Source of the DNA: Candidatus Omnitrophota bacterium
Lineage (GTDB): Bacteria > Omnitrophota > Koll11 > JAHIPI01
DNA: 8,470 nucleotides
Direction: 5' to 3'
NCBI GenBank assembly: GCA_028718265.1
Contig: JAQUMG010000074.1
Location: forward strand, 1-8,470
Both the position numbers and the translations under genes were made by a program. This document shows positions 1 to 6,739 of the stretch, piece after piece; position 1 is the first letter of the stretch; each line of letters starts with the position of its first letter. The notes beneath the pieces are model-generated. The model was not told where the DNA came from, ran no database searches, and saw only the letters and a program-made list of their open reading frames with translations.

Positions 1-172
1 CGCATGACGCTTTTGTAGCCCTGATCTGCTCTTTGAATCTGGGGTGTTCTATAAATGTTATCTCGCCCCTTTCAGCGTATTCAATGCCGGACACACCTTT
101 AATTTCAGGGCTGCCGTCGCCTACCAATTCGCCTTTTATTAATTCGGCTATGTCTTTGACTGTAACTGCCAT
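1..172 (-). CDS. lpxD: LpxD N-terminus, UDP-3-O-acylglucosamine N-acyltransferase (partial, cut by window edge)
   Basis: LpxD adds the second 3-hydroxyacyl chain to UDP-3-O-acylglucosamine, the third step of lipid A synthesis, in the cytoplasm. Only the first 57 codons lie in the window; the left-handed beta-helix catalytic part is beyond the left edge. The visible part begins MAVTVKDIAELI and carries the uridine-binding-domain pattern of LpxD: a short helix, then GDGSPEIKGVSGIEYAERG, then ITFIEHPRFKEQI followed by ATKAS, matching the family pattern of a Phe-containing strand, a Tyr/Phe-rich helix and a T-K/A-A motif. The ATG at 172 is 11 bp after the skp stop and is preceded by AGAAGG overlapping that stop, which supports this start. 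Position right after bamA and skp is the usual one for lpxD in Gram-negative bacteria and strengthens the call. The beta-helix repeats could not be checked. Confidence 0.87.
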   Translation of the reverse strand, partial: MAVTVKDIAELIKGELVGDGSPEIKGVSGIEYAERGEITFIEHPRFKEQIRATKASC

Positions 173-183
173 GATTACCTTCT

Positions 184-729
184 TTACTGCTTCTTCTTAA
201 GGGTACCTGTGCTTACCGTGTTTTTGTTCAATATATCTATGATATCCTGCGTTACATCAAGAGTATCCTCGCCATAAACGAGAACTCTGTCGTTCAGGAT
301 AACCGTATAACCGTTCTGCTTTCCGTAATCCTGTATAATTTTGTCTATTTCCCGCACAATATCCTTGACTATCTCATCGCGCTGTTTGTTCAGTTCTTCT
401 CTCGTAGTATTGACGAATTCCTGCAGTTTCTTCAGTTTTTCGTCGATGACAACCTGCTTATCCTGCTTTGCCTTGTCGTTCAAAAGTTCCAGCTCGTCTT
501 TGAGCTTGCTTATTTCGTCGACCATCTTCTGGCGTTCTTTTTCTTTTTCGCCGCTTTTCTTTTCCAATACGGCATCTGCCTGTTTTGTCTTTGAATACTC
601 ATCAAACGTCTTCCCCAAATTTACATATCCCATCTTAATTTCCTTGGCAAAAGCCAAGGACGGACATATAAACATAGAGATCAGGAAACTGAAAAATACT
701 GCCACTGCCACTGCTTTAACAATCTTCAT
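184..729 (-). CDS. skp: Skp/OmpH-family periplasmic chaperone
   Basis: Skp proteins are trimeric periplasmic chaperones that hold unfolded outer-membrane proteins after Sec export and deliver them to the BAM complex. The 181-residue protein starts with a Sec signal peptide: Lys at 2 and 5, a hydrophobic core to about residue 25 and a probable cleavage after SLAFA (about residue 28). The mature part opens with IKMGYVNLGKTFDEY, the typical first strand of the OmpH domain (GYVN/D followed by a helix). Residues about 45-130 are rich in Lys, Glu, Gln and Asp with regularly spaced Leu/Ile, as expected for the long coiled-coil tentacles. GYTVILNDRVLVYG (about 140-153) matches the strands that return to the trimer body. 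The ATG is 20 bp after the bamA stop, with AGGAG 6 nt upstream. Length is close to the usual 160-180. Sequence identity in this family is low, so the call rests on architecture and on being between bamA and lpxD. Confidence 0.9.
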   Translation of the reverse strand: MKIVKAVAVAVFFSFLISMFICPSLAFAKEIKMGYVNLGKTFDEYSKTKQADAVLEKKSGEKEKERQKMVDEISKLKDELELLNDKAKQDKQVVIDEKLKKLQEFVNTTREELNKQRDEIVKDIVREIDKIIQDYGKQNGYTVILNDRVLVYGEDTLDVTQDIIDILNKNTVSTGTLKKKQ

Positions 730-749
730 GTTCTGCTCCTTTTTTTATA

Positions 750-3167
750 CTAGAACCCGTGCGACATTGAAAAGTAGAAGCGGCCCTTTTTGGCATCTCC
801 GCTATTTTCGGTCAGCGGCCAGCCATAATCCAACTTTACCGGCCCTAACGGTGTCTTTACTCTTACGCCGGCTCCTATGCCGTATTTAAGTTTCGCGTCA
901 ATATTATCAAATTCCTCCCAAACATTTCCTGCATCCGTGAAGACTGCGCCTTTTATCATATCCTCAAATACCGGAAATGTGGCTTCGATTGTTCCCAAAA
1001 AGCGTATATTTCCTCCTATGGGATCATTGGTATTGGGATCTCTCGGGCCTACACGTCTTTCTTTATAACCTCTTATTGTTTCGGCGCCGCCGGCATAGTA
1101 CCTTTCATAGATAGGAACTTTATCGGTGCTGCCGTAACTATCCGCAAAATTAATGCTGCTCAAAAACGCAACGACAAGGCGCTTATCAAAGAAATTAACA
1201 TAGCCCTCGCCCTGCCCGCCGTACTTCACAAAATCCTTATCGCCTCCCAGAAACCCGCCGACATCTTCCGCTGAAGCGCCCAGTAAGAAACCCTGCGTGG
1301 GAACAAATACATTATCACGTCTATCATACCTAAGGCCCAGCGAAAGCCTGCTAAGCCAATTTTTGCCCTTTTCATTCTTTATGTCCTGAGAGGCATCCTC
1401 GTGGATGTTAGATATATCTACATTTTCAAGTTTATACATCGCGTCCGCCCTGAAATGGTCGGTAAATTCTTTACCTAAACGAAAATCTCCGCCCCATCTT
1501 GCATCATCGAACAGATAGCCGAGGTCTGTCGTCCTCTTATGCTCGGTGCGGTAAAAATCGAAGCCGAACAAATATGGAAGACCCAATATCCACGGATCCG
1601 TCCAGCTCACTATATAATTCTGCCGTACGCTGCCTAATTCACCTTTTACGGTTAAATTCTGGCCGCCGCCCGTGAATGTCGGAAAATTGAGCAGGTCAAA
1701 ATTTCTTTGCTCAACCTGGACAAAGCCTATGAGCCTGTCTATGGAACTATAACCGCCGCCGAAAGAGAATTCCCCTGTTTTGGTTTCCTTTACGCTCACT
1801 ACCAGGTCCTTCTTGTCCGGAGCAGTTCCCTGCTCCGTATCAAAAACAACTTCTTCGAAATAGCCGAGGTTATACAACCTCTCTTTGCTCCTTCTTATCA
1901 ATGAACCGTTAAACGGCTCGCCCGGATAGGCGCGCAGTTCTCTCCTTATGACGATATCTTTGGTTTTCGTGTTGCCCTGGATTCTGACTCTCTCGACGTA
2001 AATCAAATCGTTCTCGGTGATGCTGTAACTGACATTTATATCGCCCGTGGTCGCGTCCAGAAGCGCGTCAGGAACGATATCGCAGCTCATGTAGCCCTTA
2101 TCGAAATAATACTGTTGTATGTTGATGACATCTTCTTTCATGGCGGATTCGCTGTAAGGCCTGCCCGGTACCATCCTGAGCACGTTCCTTATCTGAGTCT
2201 CCGGAAATTTTTCGTTGCCGCTTATTTTAATGCTTCCGACCAGATATTTTTTCCCCTCGTCAATCCTGATCTTTATATACATCTCAGTGCCGTCTTCATT
2301 ATAATTGAACTCGGGATCGATCTTTACATCAAGGTAACCCTTTCTCTGATAATACGTCCTTACCGTCTCCATATCGGATTCAAACTCTTCTGTTTTGAAA
2401 TATCCGGGTTGTATAAAAAATAAAAATTCCGTCTTCGTAACCATGAGTTTGTATAATTCCTTTTTAGGAACCGAATAATTTCCGATGAATTCTATCTTTT
2501 TTACTTTTATGCGTTGTTTTTCGTTTATATTAAAAGTGATCTTTGCCCTGTTTAATGTTTCGTCTTTGTCGATTTTATAATCGACATTGGCCAGCTGGAA
2601 CCCTTTGCTCTCGTATAATTTTCTTATTGCCGTCAGGTCCCGGTTTAACTGTGAGAGGTCAAGCATGCTGTCATTTTTTGTACTTATCGCGTTTTTTAAC
2701 TGCGGCTCGGGTATCGCTTTATTTCCTTTAAATGATACGCCGTCCACCAGAGGCTTCTCCACTACGACGAAACTCACTATATAGCCGTCCGGTTCGTCTT
2801 TGACATCTATTGCTATATCCTCAAAAAACCCGAGTTCGTAAAGTCTCTTTAAATCCTCGTTCAATATGTCCTGCGAAAAAAGAGCGCCTTCCGTAGTTCT
2901 TAACTTTGAGCGGATGGTGGAACTTGAAACTATCTTGTTGTTTATAATCTTCACTTCTTTGATCTTTACTTCTTTGATCGTCTCGTTTTTGGGCTCGGCG
3001 GGTGGTTCTGTTTTTTGCTCGACCGCTTCAGGCTGTGCTTGAGTCTTCGTCTCTTCCGACACTTGTTGTCCCGATTCTGCCTGAATAGTTTCCGCGTATA
3101 AAAAAGGCCGGCTGAAAGATATAAAAAGAAACGTAAAAAACAACAACGTACATAGTTTTAAACGCAT
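750..3167 (-). CDS. bamA: BamA, outer-membrane protein assembly factor
   Basis: BamA (Omp85 family) is the core of the BAM complex and inserts beta-barrel proteins into the outer membrane. The 805-residue protein has a signal peptide (1-25, probable cleavage after LYA), a Pro/Glu/Gln-rich linker (about 26-66), five POTRA domains (about 69-138, 139-217, 219-304, 308-385 and 389-463) and a 16-strand-type barrel from about 465. Several POTRA domains show the family pattern: a beta strand ending in GN (FKGNK, FIGNY, ISGNE, IQGNT), and a helix followed by GY or GF. The loop-6 motif IRGY is at 698-701, and the protein ends in Phe, the C-terminal outer-membrane signature. The terminator is TAG, and a C-terminal Phe shows it is a true stop. 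Its ATG overlaps the dnaB stop (TAATG), with AAAGGAG 10 nt upstream inside dnaB, so translation is probably coupled. Length matches the family (about 750-850). Confidence 0.97.
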   Translation of the reverse strand: MRLKLCTLLFFTFLFISFSRPFLYAETIQAESGQQVSEETKTQAQPEAVEQKTEPPAEPKNETIKEVKIKEVKIINNKIVSSSTIRSKLRTTEGALFSQDILNEDLKRLYELGFFEDIAIDVKDEPDGYIVSFVVVEKPLVDGVSFKGNKAIPEPQLKNAISTKNDSMLDLSQLNRDLTAIRKLYESKGFQLANVDYKIDKDETLNRAKITFNINEKQRIKVKKIEFIGNYSVPKKELYKLMVTKTEFLFFIQPGYFKTEEFESDMETVRTYYQRKGYLDVKIDPEFNYNEDGTEMYIKIRIDEGKKYLVGSIKISGNEKFPETQIRNVLRMVPGRPYSESAMKEDVINIQQYYFDKGYMSCDIVPDALLDATTGDINVSYSITENDLIYVERVRIQGNTKTKDIVIRRELRAYPGEPFNGSLIRRSKERLYNLGYFEEVVFDTEQGTAPDKKDLVVSVKETKTGEFSFGGGYSSIDRLIGFVQVEQRNFDLLNFPTFTGGGQNLTVKGELGSVRQNYIVSWTDPWILGLPYLFGFDFYRTEHKRTTDLGYLFDDARWGGDFRLGKEFTDHFRADAMYKLENVDISNIHEDASQDIKNEKGKNWLSRLSLGLRYDRRDNVFVPTQGFLLGASAEDVGGFLGGDKDFVKYGGQGEGYVNFFDKRLVVAFLSSINFADSYGSTDKVPIYERYYAGGAETIRGYKERRVGPRDPNTNDPIGGNIRFLGTIEATFPVFEDMIKGAVFTDAGNVWEEFDNIDAKLKYGIGAGVRVKTPLGPVKLDYGWPLTENSGDAKKGRFYFSMSHGF

Positions 3168-4531
3168 TATTCTTCTTCTCCTTTGAATCGATTTTCGAAA
3201 CGGGTATACTCGCTCACGAACGTAAGGTATACCGTTCCGACGGGACCGTTACGTTGTTTGGCTATTATGGCTTCCGCCACACCTTTTTTATCTTCAGCAT
3301 TGGGAGAATAATATTCTTCTCTTAATAAAAGTATAACTAGATCGGCATCCTGCTCAATAGCGCCCGATTCTCTGAGGTCCGACAACTGCGGCCTATGGTC
3401 CTGTCTTTGTTCGACCGCCCTGGACAATTGGCTTATCGCGATAAGCGGGACATCCAGCTCTCTCGCAAGCGCTTTCAGTGACCTCGATATTTCGGAAATT
3501 TCCTGCTGCCTGTTTTCAGACCTGGTCGGCCCCTGCATAAGCTGCATATAATCAAGTACTATCAGCTTAATACCGTACTGAGCCTTAAGGCGCCTGGCTT
3601 TGGCCTTTAACTCAAGGACGCTTATCGACGGCGTATCATCTATATAAATCGGCGCTTCCGATAATTTACTGGCAGCAGTTACAAGCCTTGGCCAATCGGC
3701 CTGTGAAAGAAAACCCGTTCTGACGTTATGGGCATTGACCCGTGCGTGCGAACACAGCATCCTCTGAACCAACTGTTCTTTTGACATTTCTAAACTAAAA
3801 AATGCAACCGGTATCTTTTCCGTTATGCCGGCATACTCCGCAATGCAGGCAGCAAAAGCGCTTTTGCCCATAGACGGCCTCCCCGCGATAACAATAAGAT
3901 CAGACGGCTGAAGCCCGGCTGTCTTGATGTCAAAATCATGATAACCCGTCGGTATGCCGGTTATGTTCTCTTTACGCTGGTAGAGATTGTCTATGGTCTC
4001 TATGCTGTCTTTTATTATGTCCTTCAGTAAAACCGTTTTTTGCTCGGCCTTCTTAGAACTTACATCGAAAATAAGCCGTTCCGCTTTATCCAAAAGGCTA
4101 TCCACGTCGCTGGCGGATTCATAACAATCCTGGACTATTTCGGTGGCGCTATTTATGAGGCTTCTCAGGATGCTTTTTTCTTTGACTATCTTCGCGTAGT
4201 ATTCGATATTTGCCGCGGTAGGGATAGATGCCGTCAGGGACGTCAGATAAGACGCCCCTCCGGCGTCTCCGAGTGCACCTCTGTTTTTTAGTTCTTCTGT
4301 TACGGTAATTAAATCTATGGCGGAATTTCTGGTGAATAGCTCTATTATAGTTCTGTAAATTATGCGGTGGGCTTCCTTATAGAAGGATTTTTCGTCTACT
4401 AATTCAATCGCCTTGGCTATCGCGGCTTCTTCGATGAGCATAGAGCCCAGAAGGGCCGTCTCCGCTTCGGTGCTTTGCGGCGGTATTTTCTCCATTGACA
4501 TCTTTTGAGTTGTTACATTATTTTCTGGCAT
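3167..4531 (-). CDS. dnaB: Replicative DNA helicase DnaB
   Basis: DnaB is the hexameric 5'-3' helicase that unwinds DNA at the replication fork and recruits primase. The 454-residue protein is full length. The N-terminal helical domain (about 15-120) contains the PQSTEAETALLGSML opening and FYKEAHRIIY typical of the family. A linker follows, then the RecA-like ATPase domain from about 180: Walker A GRPSMGKS at 217-224 (Lys223, Ser224), FFSLEMS at 244-250 with the conserved Glu, Walker B LIVLDYMQL at 323-331, SQLSR at 367-371, DLRESGAIEQDADLV at 385-399 and the C-terminal KQRNGP at 425-430 that supplies the arginine finger. No intein or insertion is present. The start is 3 bp after the rplI stop with only a weak AAGAAG upstream, so coupling to rplI is likely. 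Met11 and Met13 are possible later starts but have no better ribosome binding site. Confidence 0.98.
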   Translation of the reverse strand: MPENNVTTQKMSMEKIPPQSTEAETALLGSMLIEEAAIAKAIELVDEKSFYKEAHRIIYRTIIELFTRNSAIDLITVTEELKNRGALGDAGGASYLTSLTASIPTAANIEYYAKIVKEKSILRSLINSATEIVQDCYESASDVDSLLDKAERLIFDVSSKKAEQKTVLLKDIIKDSIETIDNLYQRKENITGIPTGYHDFDIKTAGLQPSDLIVIAGRPSMGKSAFAACIAEYAGITEKIPVAFFSLEMSKEQLVQRMLCSHARVNAHNVRTGFLSQADWPRLVTAASKLSEAPIYIDDTPSISVLELKAKARRLKAQYGIKLIVLDYMQLMQGPTRSENRQQEISEISRSLKALARELDVPLIAISQLSRAVEQRQDHRPQLSDLRESGAIEQDADLVILLLREEYYSPNAEDKKGVAEAIIAKQRNGPVGTVYLTFVSEYTRFENRFKGEEE

Positions 4532-4534
4532 AAA

Positions 4535-4978
4535 TTACTTCTTGACTACCCAAATCTTAGCAGTAGCGGTAACTTCGGGATGCAGTTTTACTTCCACCTG
4601 ATAAACACCGAGTTTCTTTATCGGCTCTTTTATGCTTATCTGTTTTTTGTCTATCTGGATATTCTCCGCCGAAAAAACTGTCGCTATATCATCGGCAGTA
4701 ACGGAACCGAACAGTTTATCCTCGTCACCCGCCGCTGCCGGTATGGTAAGCGAGAGATTGCCTATTTTCTTTGCTAATTCTTCAAGCTTTATTTTTTCTT
4801 TCGCGGTCTCCTGGGCGTGTTTTTTCTTTCTCTCTTCAAACGCCTTGAGGCTTTCCTTCGTCTCTTTTACCGCCAAATTTTTCGGAAAAAGATAATTGCG
4901 TGCGTAGCCTTCCCGCACGTCCACTAAATCACCCATTCTCCCTAACTTTTCCACATCGTTAATTAATATGACTTTCAT
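4535..4978 (-). CDS. rplI: 50S ribosomal protein bL9
   Basis: bL9 is a two-domain protein of the large subunit, bound to 23S rRNA near L1, that helps maintain reading frame. The 147-residue protein is complete. The N-terminal domain shows the family signature: MKVILINDVEKLGRMGDLVDV, then REGYARNYLFPKNLAV, which holds the conserved Gly, Tyr, Arg, Asn and Pro residues of the RNA-binding face. A long charged connecting helix (about 41-75) follows. The C-terminal domain has LFGSVTADDIA (about 89-99), the usual second-domain landmark, and ends in the expected beta strands. AGGAG stands 7 nt before the ATG. Length agrees with the typical 147-150. It lies between rpsR and dnaB, its usual place. The upstream rpsR stop is TAG and is in frame with this gene, eight codons before the ATG. 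Confidence 0.97.
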   Translation of the reverse strand: MKVILINDVEKLGRMGDLVDVREGYARNYLFPKNLAVKETKESLKAFEERKKKHAQETAKEKIKLEELAKKIGNLSLTIPAAAGDEDKLFGSVTADDIATVFSAENIQIDKKQISIKEPIKKLGVYQVEVKLHPEVTATAKIWVVKK

Positions 4979-5002
4979 TTTAGTACTCCTATGCTTATAC
5001 CC

Positions 5003-5293
5003 CTATTCTGCTACATAAGGCAATAATGAAATTGCGCGGGCTTTTTTTATGGCGCGTGCCAATTGTCGCTGGTGTTTGGCGCAATTTCCTGATATTCTGG
5101 ACGGGATTATCTTGCCTTTTTCCGTCAGGAATTTTTGTAATCTGGGAACATTTTTGTACTCTACGGTCTCCTGTTTTTCAACGCAGAACTTGCATACTTT
5201 CTTCCTGAAAAAAGCGTTAGGCGTTCTCTTAAAGTCTCTACGCTTTTTTGCGGCCCTTGGGCCGCTCTCTGTTTCTCTGCTCATCATTCGCAA
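5003..5293 (-). CDS. rpsR: 30S ribosomal protein bS18, zinc-binding type, probable TTG start
   Basis: bS18 binds 16S rRNA on the platform of the small subunit together with bS6. The reading frame from the TTG at 5293 gives 96 residues. The core is unmistakable: [19 protein letters not shown], then [20 protein letters not shown] and a C-terminal SLLPYVAE, matching other S18 proteins. Cys34 and Cys37 (CKFC) with Cys71 and His74 (CAKH) form a probable zinc site, so this is the zinc-binding form, unlike the E. coli protein. The start is uncertain. AAGGAAGGAG is 7 nt before the TTG but 13 and 16 nt before the ATG codons at 5287 and 5284, which favours TTG. The N-terminal extension before RRDFKR is basic and poorly conserved in general, so it cannot decide the matter. 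The gene ends in TAG. Confidence 0.96.
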   Translation of the reverse strand: MRMMSRETESGPRAAKKRRDFKRTPNAFFRKKVCKFCVEKQETVEYKNVPRLQKFLTEKGKIIPSRISGNCAKHQRQLARAIKKARAISLLPYVAE

Positions 5294-5300
5294 GGTGCTT

Positions 5301-5310
5301 CTCCTTCCTT
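5301..5310 (-). promoter_or_regulatory. Strong Shine-Dalgarno that favours the TTG start of rpsR
   Basis: The minus strand reads AAGGAAGGAG, a nearly ideal anti-16S complement. It lies 7 nt before TTG (5293), the optimal distance, but 13 nt and 16 nt before the two in-frame ATG codons. It is located in the 22 bp between the ssb stop and rpsR, which fits internal re-initiation on a polycistronic message. Confidence 0.7.
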
Positions 5311-5315
5311 AAAGG

Positions 5316-5783
5316 TTAAAAAGGGACTTCGTCTTCCTTTTTTTTCGTTTTTATTCCGCCGTCGTTATCGGTTACCGGCAGTTCCGCATCCAGATTAATG
5401 TCTTCCACTTCTTCCGCACTGCCCTGTCCCGCCTGTGGTTCGCCTGCTTTGGCCGTCTTGCCTATAAATTGTATTCTTTCGGCTCTTACCTCAAGAGTAT
5501 TCCGCTTTTCGCCATTGGGCGAATCCCAGGCCCTGTATTGCAGCCTTCCTTCTACAAAAACCGGGCTGCCTTTTGAAAGGTATTCACCGCATATCTCTGC
5601 CATCCTGCCCCAGACAACTATTCTGACAAAACAAGTCTCCTGTTTCTTTTCGCCGGATGATGACTTATAAGTTCTGTTAGTCGCCAGTCCAAAACTGGCT
5701 ACGGCTGTCCCGCTGGGAATATACCTCAGCTCGGGGTCTCTTGTCAGATTTCCTATCAAAAAAACTTTATTGAGATTAGCCAT
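5316..5783 (-). CDS. ssb: Single-stranded DNA-binding protein SSB
   Basis: SSB coats single-stranded DNA in replication, repair and recombination, and recruits partner proteins through its C-terminal tip. The 155-residue protein has the OB fold at about 1-110, beginning MANLNKVFLIGNLTRDPELR with the conserved GNLT/DPE motif, followed by AVASFGLATNR, FVRIVVWGRMAE (Trp58) and GSPVFVEGRLQYRAW. A low-complexity linker rich in Gly, Ala, Glu and Asp (about 111-145) leads to the acidic tip DEVPF. This differs from the E. coli DDDIPF tip only slightly and keeps the essential terminal Pro-Phe. AGGAG lies 5 nt before the ATG, and the gene starts 22 bp after the rpsF stop. Position between rpsF and rpsR is the common bacterial arrangement. 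No oddity was seen in the protein. Confidence 0.97.
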   Translation of the reverse strand: MANLNKVFLIGNLTRDPELRYIPSGTAVASFGLATNRTYKSSSGEKKQETCFVRIVVWGRMAEICGEYLSKGSPVFVEGRLQYRAWDSPNGEKRNTLEVRAERIQFIGKTAKAGEPQAGQGSAEEVEDINLDAELPVTDNDGGIKTKKKEDEVPF

Positions 5784-5805
5784 ATGCTCTCCTAATGTAC
5801 CCGGG

Positions 5806-6093
5806 TTATGCCTCTCTTCTCGTCAGCTGGACCCTTAATATGCTATTATTGAGTTTAAATAATTCCGTCAATGTTTTTATGGATTGCGCCGGAGCCTCAA
5901 AAGCGACATATAGAAAAAACCCGTCGTGACATTTCTTTATAGTGAATGTAAGTCTCTTCTTACCCCATTTTTCGGATTTTTCGATTTTACCTTCCTGTTT
6001 TTTTATTGTCTATTCGGCTTTCGAATATTCCCCTTCCAGATCTTTTTCCGGAAGATCAGGTTTAAATATAAATATACCTTCGTACTTATTCAA
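5806..6093 (-). pseudogene. rpsF: rpsF, ribosomal protein bS6: full-length frame interrupted by an in-frame TAG at codon 28
   Basis: bS6 pairs with bS18 on the small-subunit platform. Translating the minus strand from the TTG at 6093 gives NKYEGIFIFKPDLPEKDLEG at the start (the first codon is TTG), then GEYSKAE, a TAG at 6010-6012, TIKKQEGKIEKSEKWGKKRL, TFTIKKCHDGFFLYVAFEAP, and finally LNNSILRVQLTRREA with a TAA at 5806-5808. This is recognisable bS6 on both sides of the TAG: the opening KYEGIFI strand, the EKWGKKRL motif, and the C-terminal N-ILR strand. Total length is 95 codons, normal for a short bS6, and the two halves join without a gap relative to E. coli or B. subtilis S6 as I remember them. 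Codon 28 falls in helix 1 at a likely exposed position; one change from CAG, AAG or GAG would explain it. If not read through, the product is 27 residues, with no obvious restart. It could also be a base error. Its usual place before ssb and rpsR supports the identity. Confidence 0.9.
6036..6060 (-). repeat. Inverted repeat in the 5' part of rpsF
   Basis: The minus strand reads CCTGATCTT, a 7-nt loop CCGGAAA, then AAGATCTGG. The arms pair over 9 positions with one T-T mismatch. It covers rpsF codons 12 to 20 and ends 23 nt before the internal TAG. It may simply be chance in coding sequence, or an RNA hairpin affecting translation of rpsF. It has no following T-run, so it is not a terminator. 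Confidence 0.45.
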
Positions 6094-6100
6094 TGTAAAA

Positions 6101-6111
6101 CCCCCCTTTTT
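6101..6111 (-). promoter_or_regulatory. Shine-Dalgarno of rpsF supporting the TTG start
   Basis: AAAAAGGGGGG on the minus strand is 7 nt before the TTG at 6093. No ATG or GTG start is in frame between it and the first conserved residues of bS6, so TTG is the only reasonable start. The G-run and A-run are homopolymers where length errors could occur, but they lie outside the coding frame. Confidence 0.65.
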
Positions 6112-6154
6112 AGTCCCTTTTCGCTTTATCTGTTATCTTATCACACCGTTATAT

Positions 6155-6730
6155 CTAAGGCAATAGTAAAGAGGCATTATATTTATTCATCGCCTTATCT
6201 ACGCCGTTTTTAAGCAGGTATTCTACTGCTTCCGCGGCCTTTTTTTCCACTTTTTTAACTTCACCCATCTCGGATTTTTCAAAGGGCCTAAGGACATGGT
6301 CTTTGAGGCCGTCTTTACTTCCTGTACGCCCTATGCCTATACGTATCCTGGTAAAAGAGCTTGTACCGAGTTTTCCGATGATCGAACGCAGGCCGCGATG
6401 GCCGCCGTCAGAACCCGACGGCCTTATTCTTATGTCACCGAGGTTCAAATCGGCATCATCGCACACTACCAGCAGATCGGAAGGTAAAACCTCCTTATCT
6501 CCGACTACTGCCGATACCGCCTCTCCCGAAAGATTCATATATGTCAAAGGCAGAATAATAATTACATCCTCGCCGTGTATTTTGCCCTCGCCGAAGTGCG
6601 AAGAATATCTGCGCCGCCTTAAACTTATACCCTTCGAATCGGCAAATATCTTGACTACCTTAGCACCTATATTGTGCCTGGTATGTTTATATTCTTCCCC
6701 GGGATTGCCTAGTCCTGCTATCAATTTCAT
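6155..6730 (-). CDS. pth: Peptidyl-tRNA hydrolase Pth
   Basis: Pth cleaves the ester bond of peptidyl-tRNAs dropped from ribosomes, recycling tRNA. The 191-residue cytoplasmic enzyme is of usual length (about 190). It opens with MKLIAGLGNPGEEYKHTRHN, holding the substrate-binding Asn9 and the catalytic His19 with Asn20. LPLTYMNLSGEAV (60-72) includes the conserved Met65-Asn66, and VVCDDADLNLG (88-98) includes the Asp (91 or 92) that orients the catalytic His. The next motif reads GGHRGLRSI (109-117), where E. coli has GGHNGL, so an Arg replaces the usual Asn. The C-terminal end contains RIRIGIGR and a helical tail. The ATG is 9 bp after the rplY stop with no convincing ribosome binding site, which suggests coupling to rplY. 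The stop is TAG. Downstream, a 61 bp gap separates it from rpsF, the largest gap in the window. Confidence 0.96.
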   Translation of the reverse strand: MKLIAGLGNPGEEYKHTRHNIGAKVVKIFADSKGISLRRRRYSSHFGEGKIHGEDVIIILPLTYMNLSGEAVSAVVGDKEVLPSDLLVVCDDADLNLGDIRIRPSGSDGGHRGLRSIIGKLGTSSFTRIRIGIGRTGSKDGLKDHVLRPFEKSEMGEVKKVEKKAAEAVEYLLKNGVDKAMNKYNASLLLP

Positions 6731-6739
6731 AGCTTTGCG

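Noticed and set aside
341..889. Plus-strand open frame of 182 codons opposite skp and the bamA end
   Set aside because: Low-complexity Ser/Phe-rich shadow of the Lys/Glu-rich Skp coiled coil and of bamA; not a gene.
5806..6093. Genome-wide reassignment of TAG to an amino acid as the explanation for rpsF
   Set aside because: Five neighbouring genes end at TAG exactly where their families end, including BamA at its C-terminal Phe.
6094..6154. S6:S18-binding leader RNA between pth and rpsF
   Set aside because: I found neither a convincing stem nor the CCG-containing motif expected of the known leader in these 61 bases.
6135..6163. Possible promoter before rpsF: TTGCCT, 17 bp, TAAGAT on the minus strand
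   Set aside because: Each hexamer matches the consensus at only 4 of 6 positions, which is common by chance in AT-rich sequence, and genes flow tightly on both sides.
5926..6213. Plus-strand open frame of 95 codons opposite rpsF
   Set aside because: Phe/Tyr-rich translation with no domain; the minus strand encodes recognisable bS6 along the same stretch.
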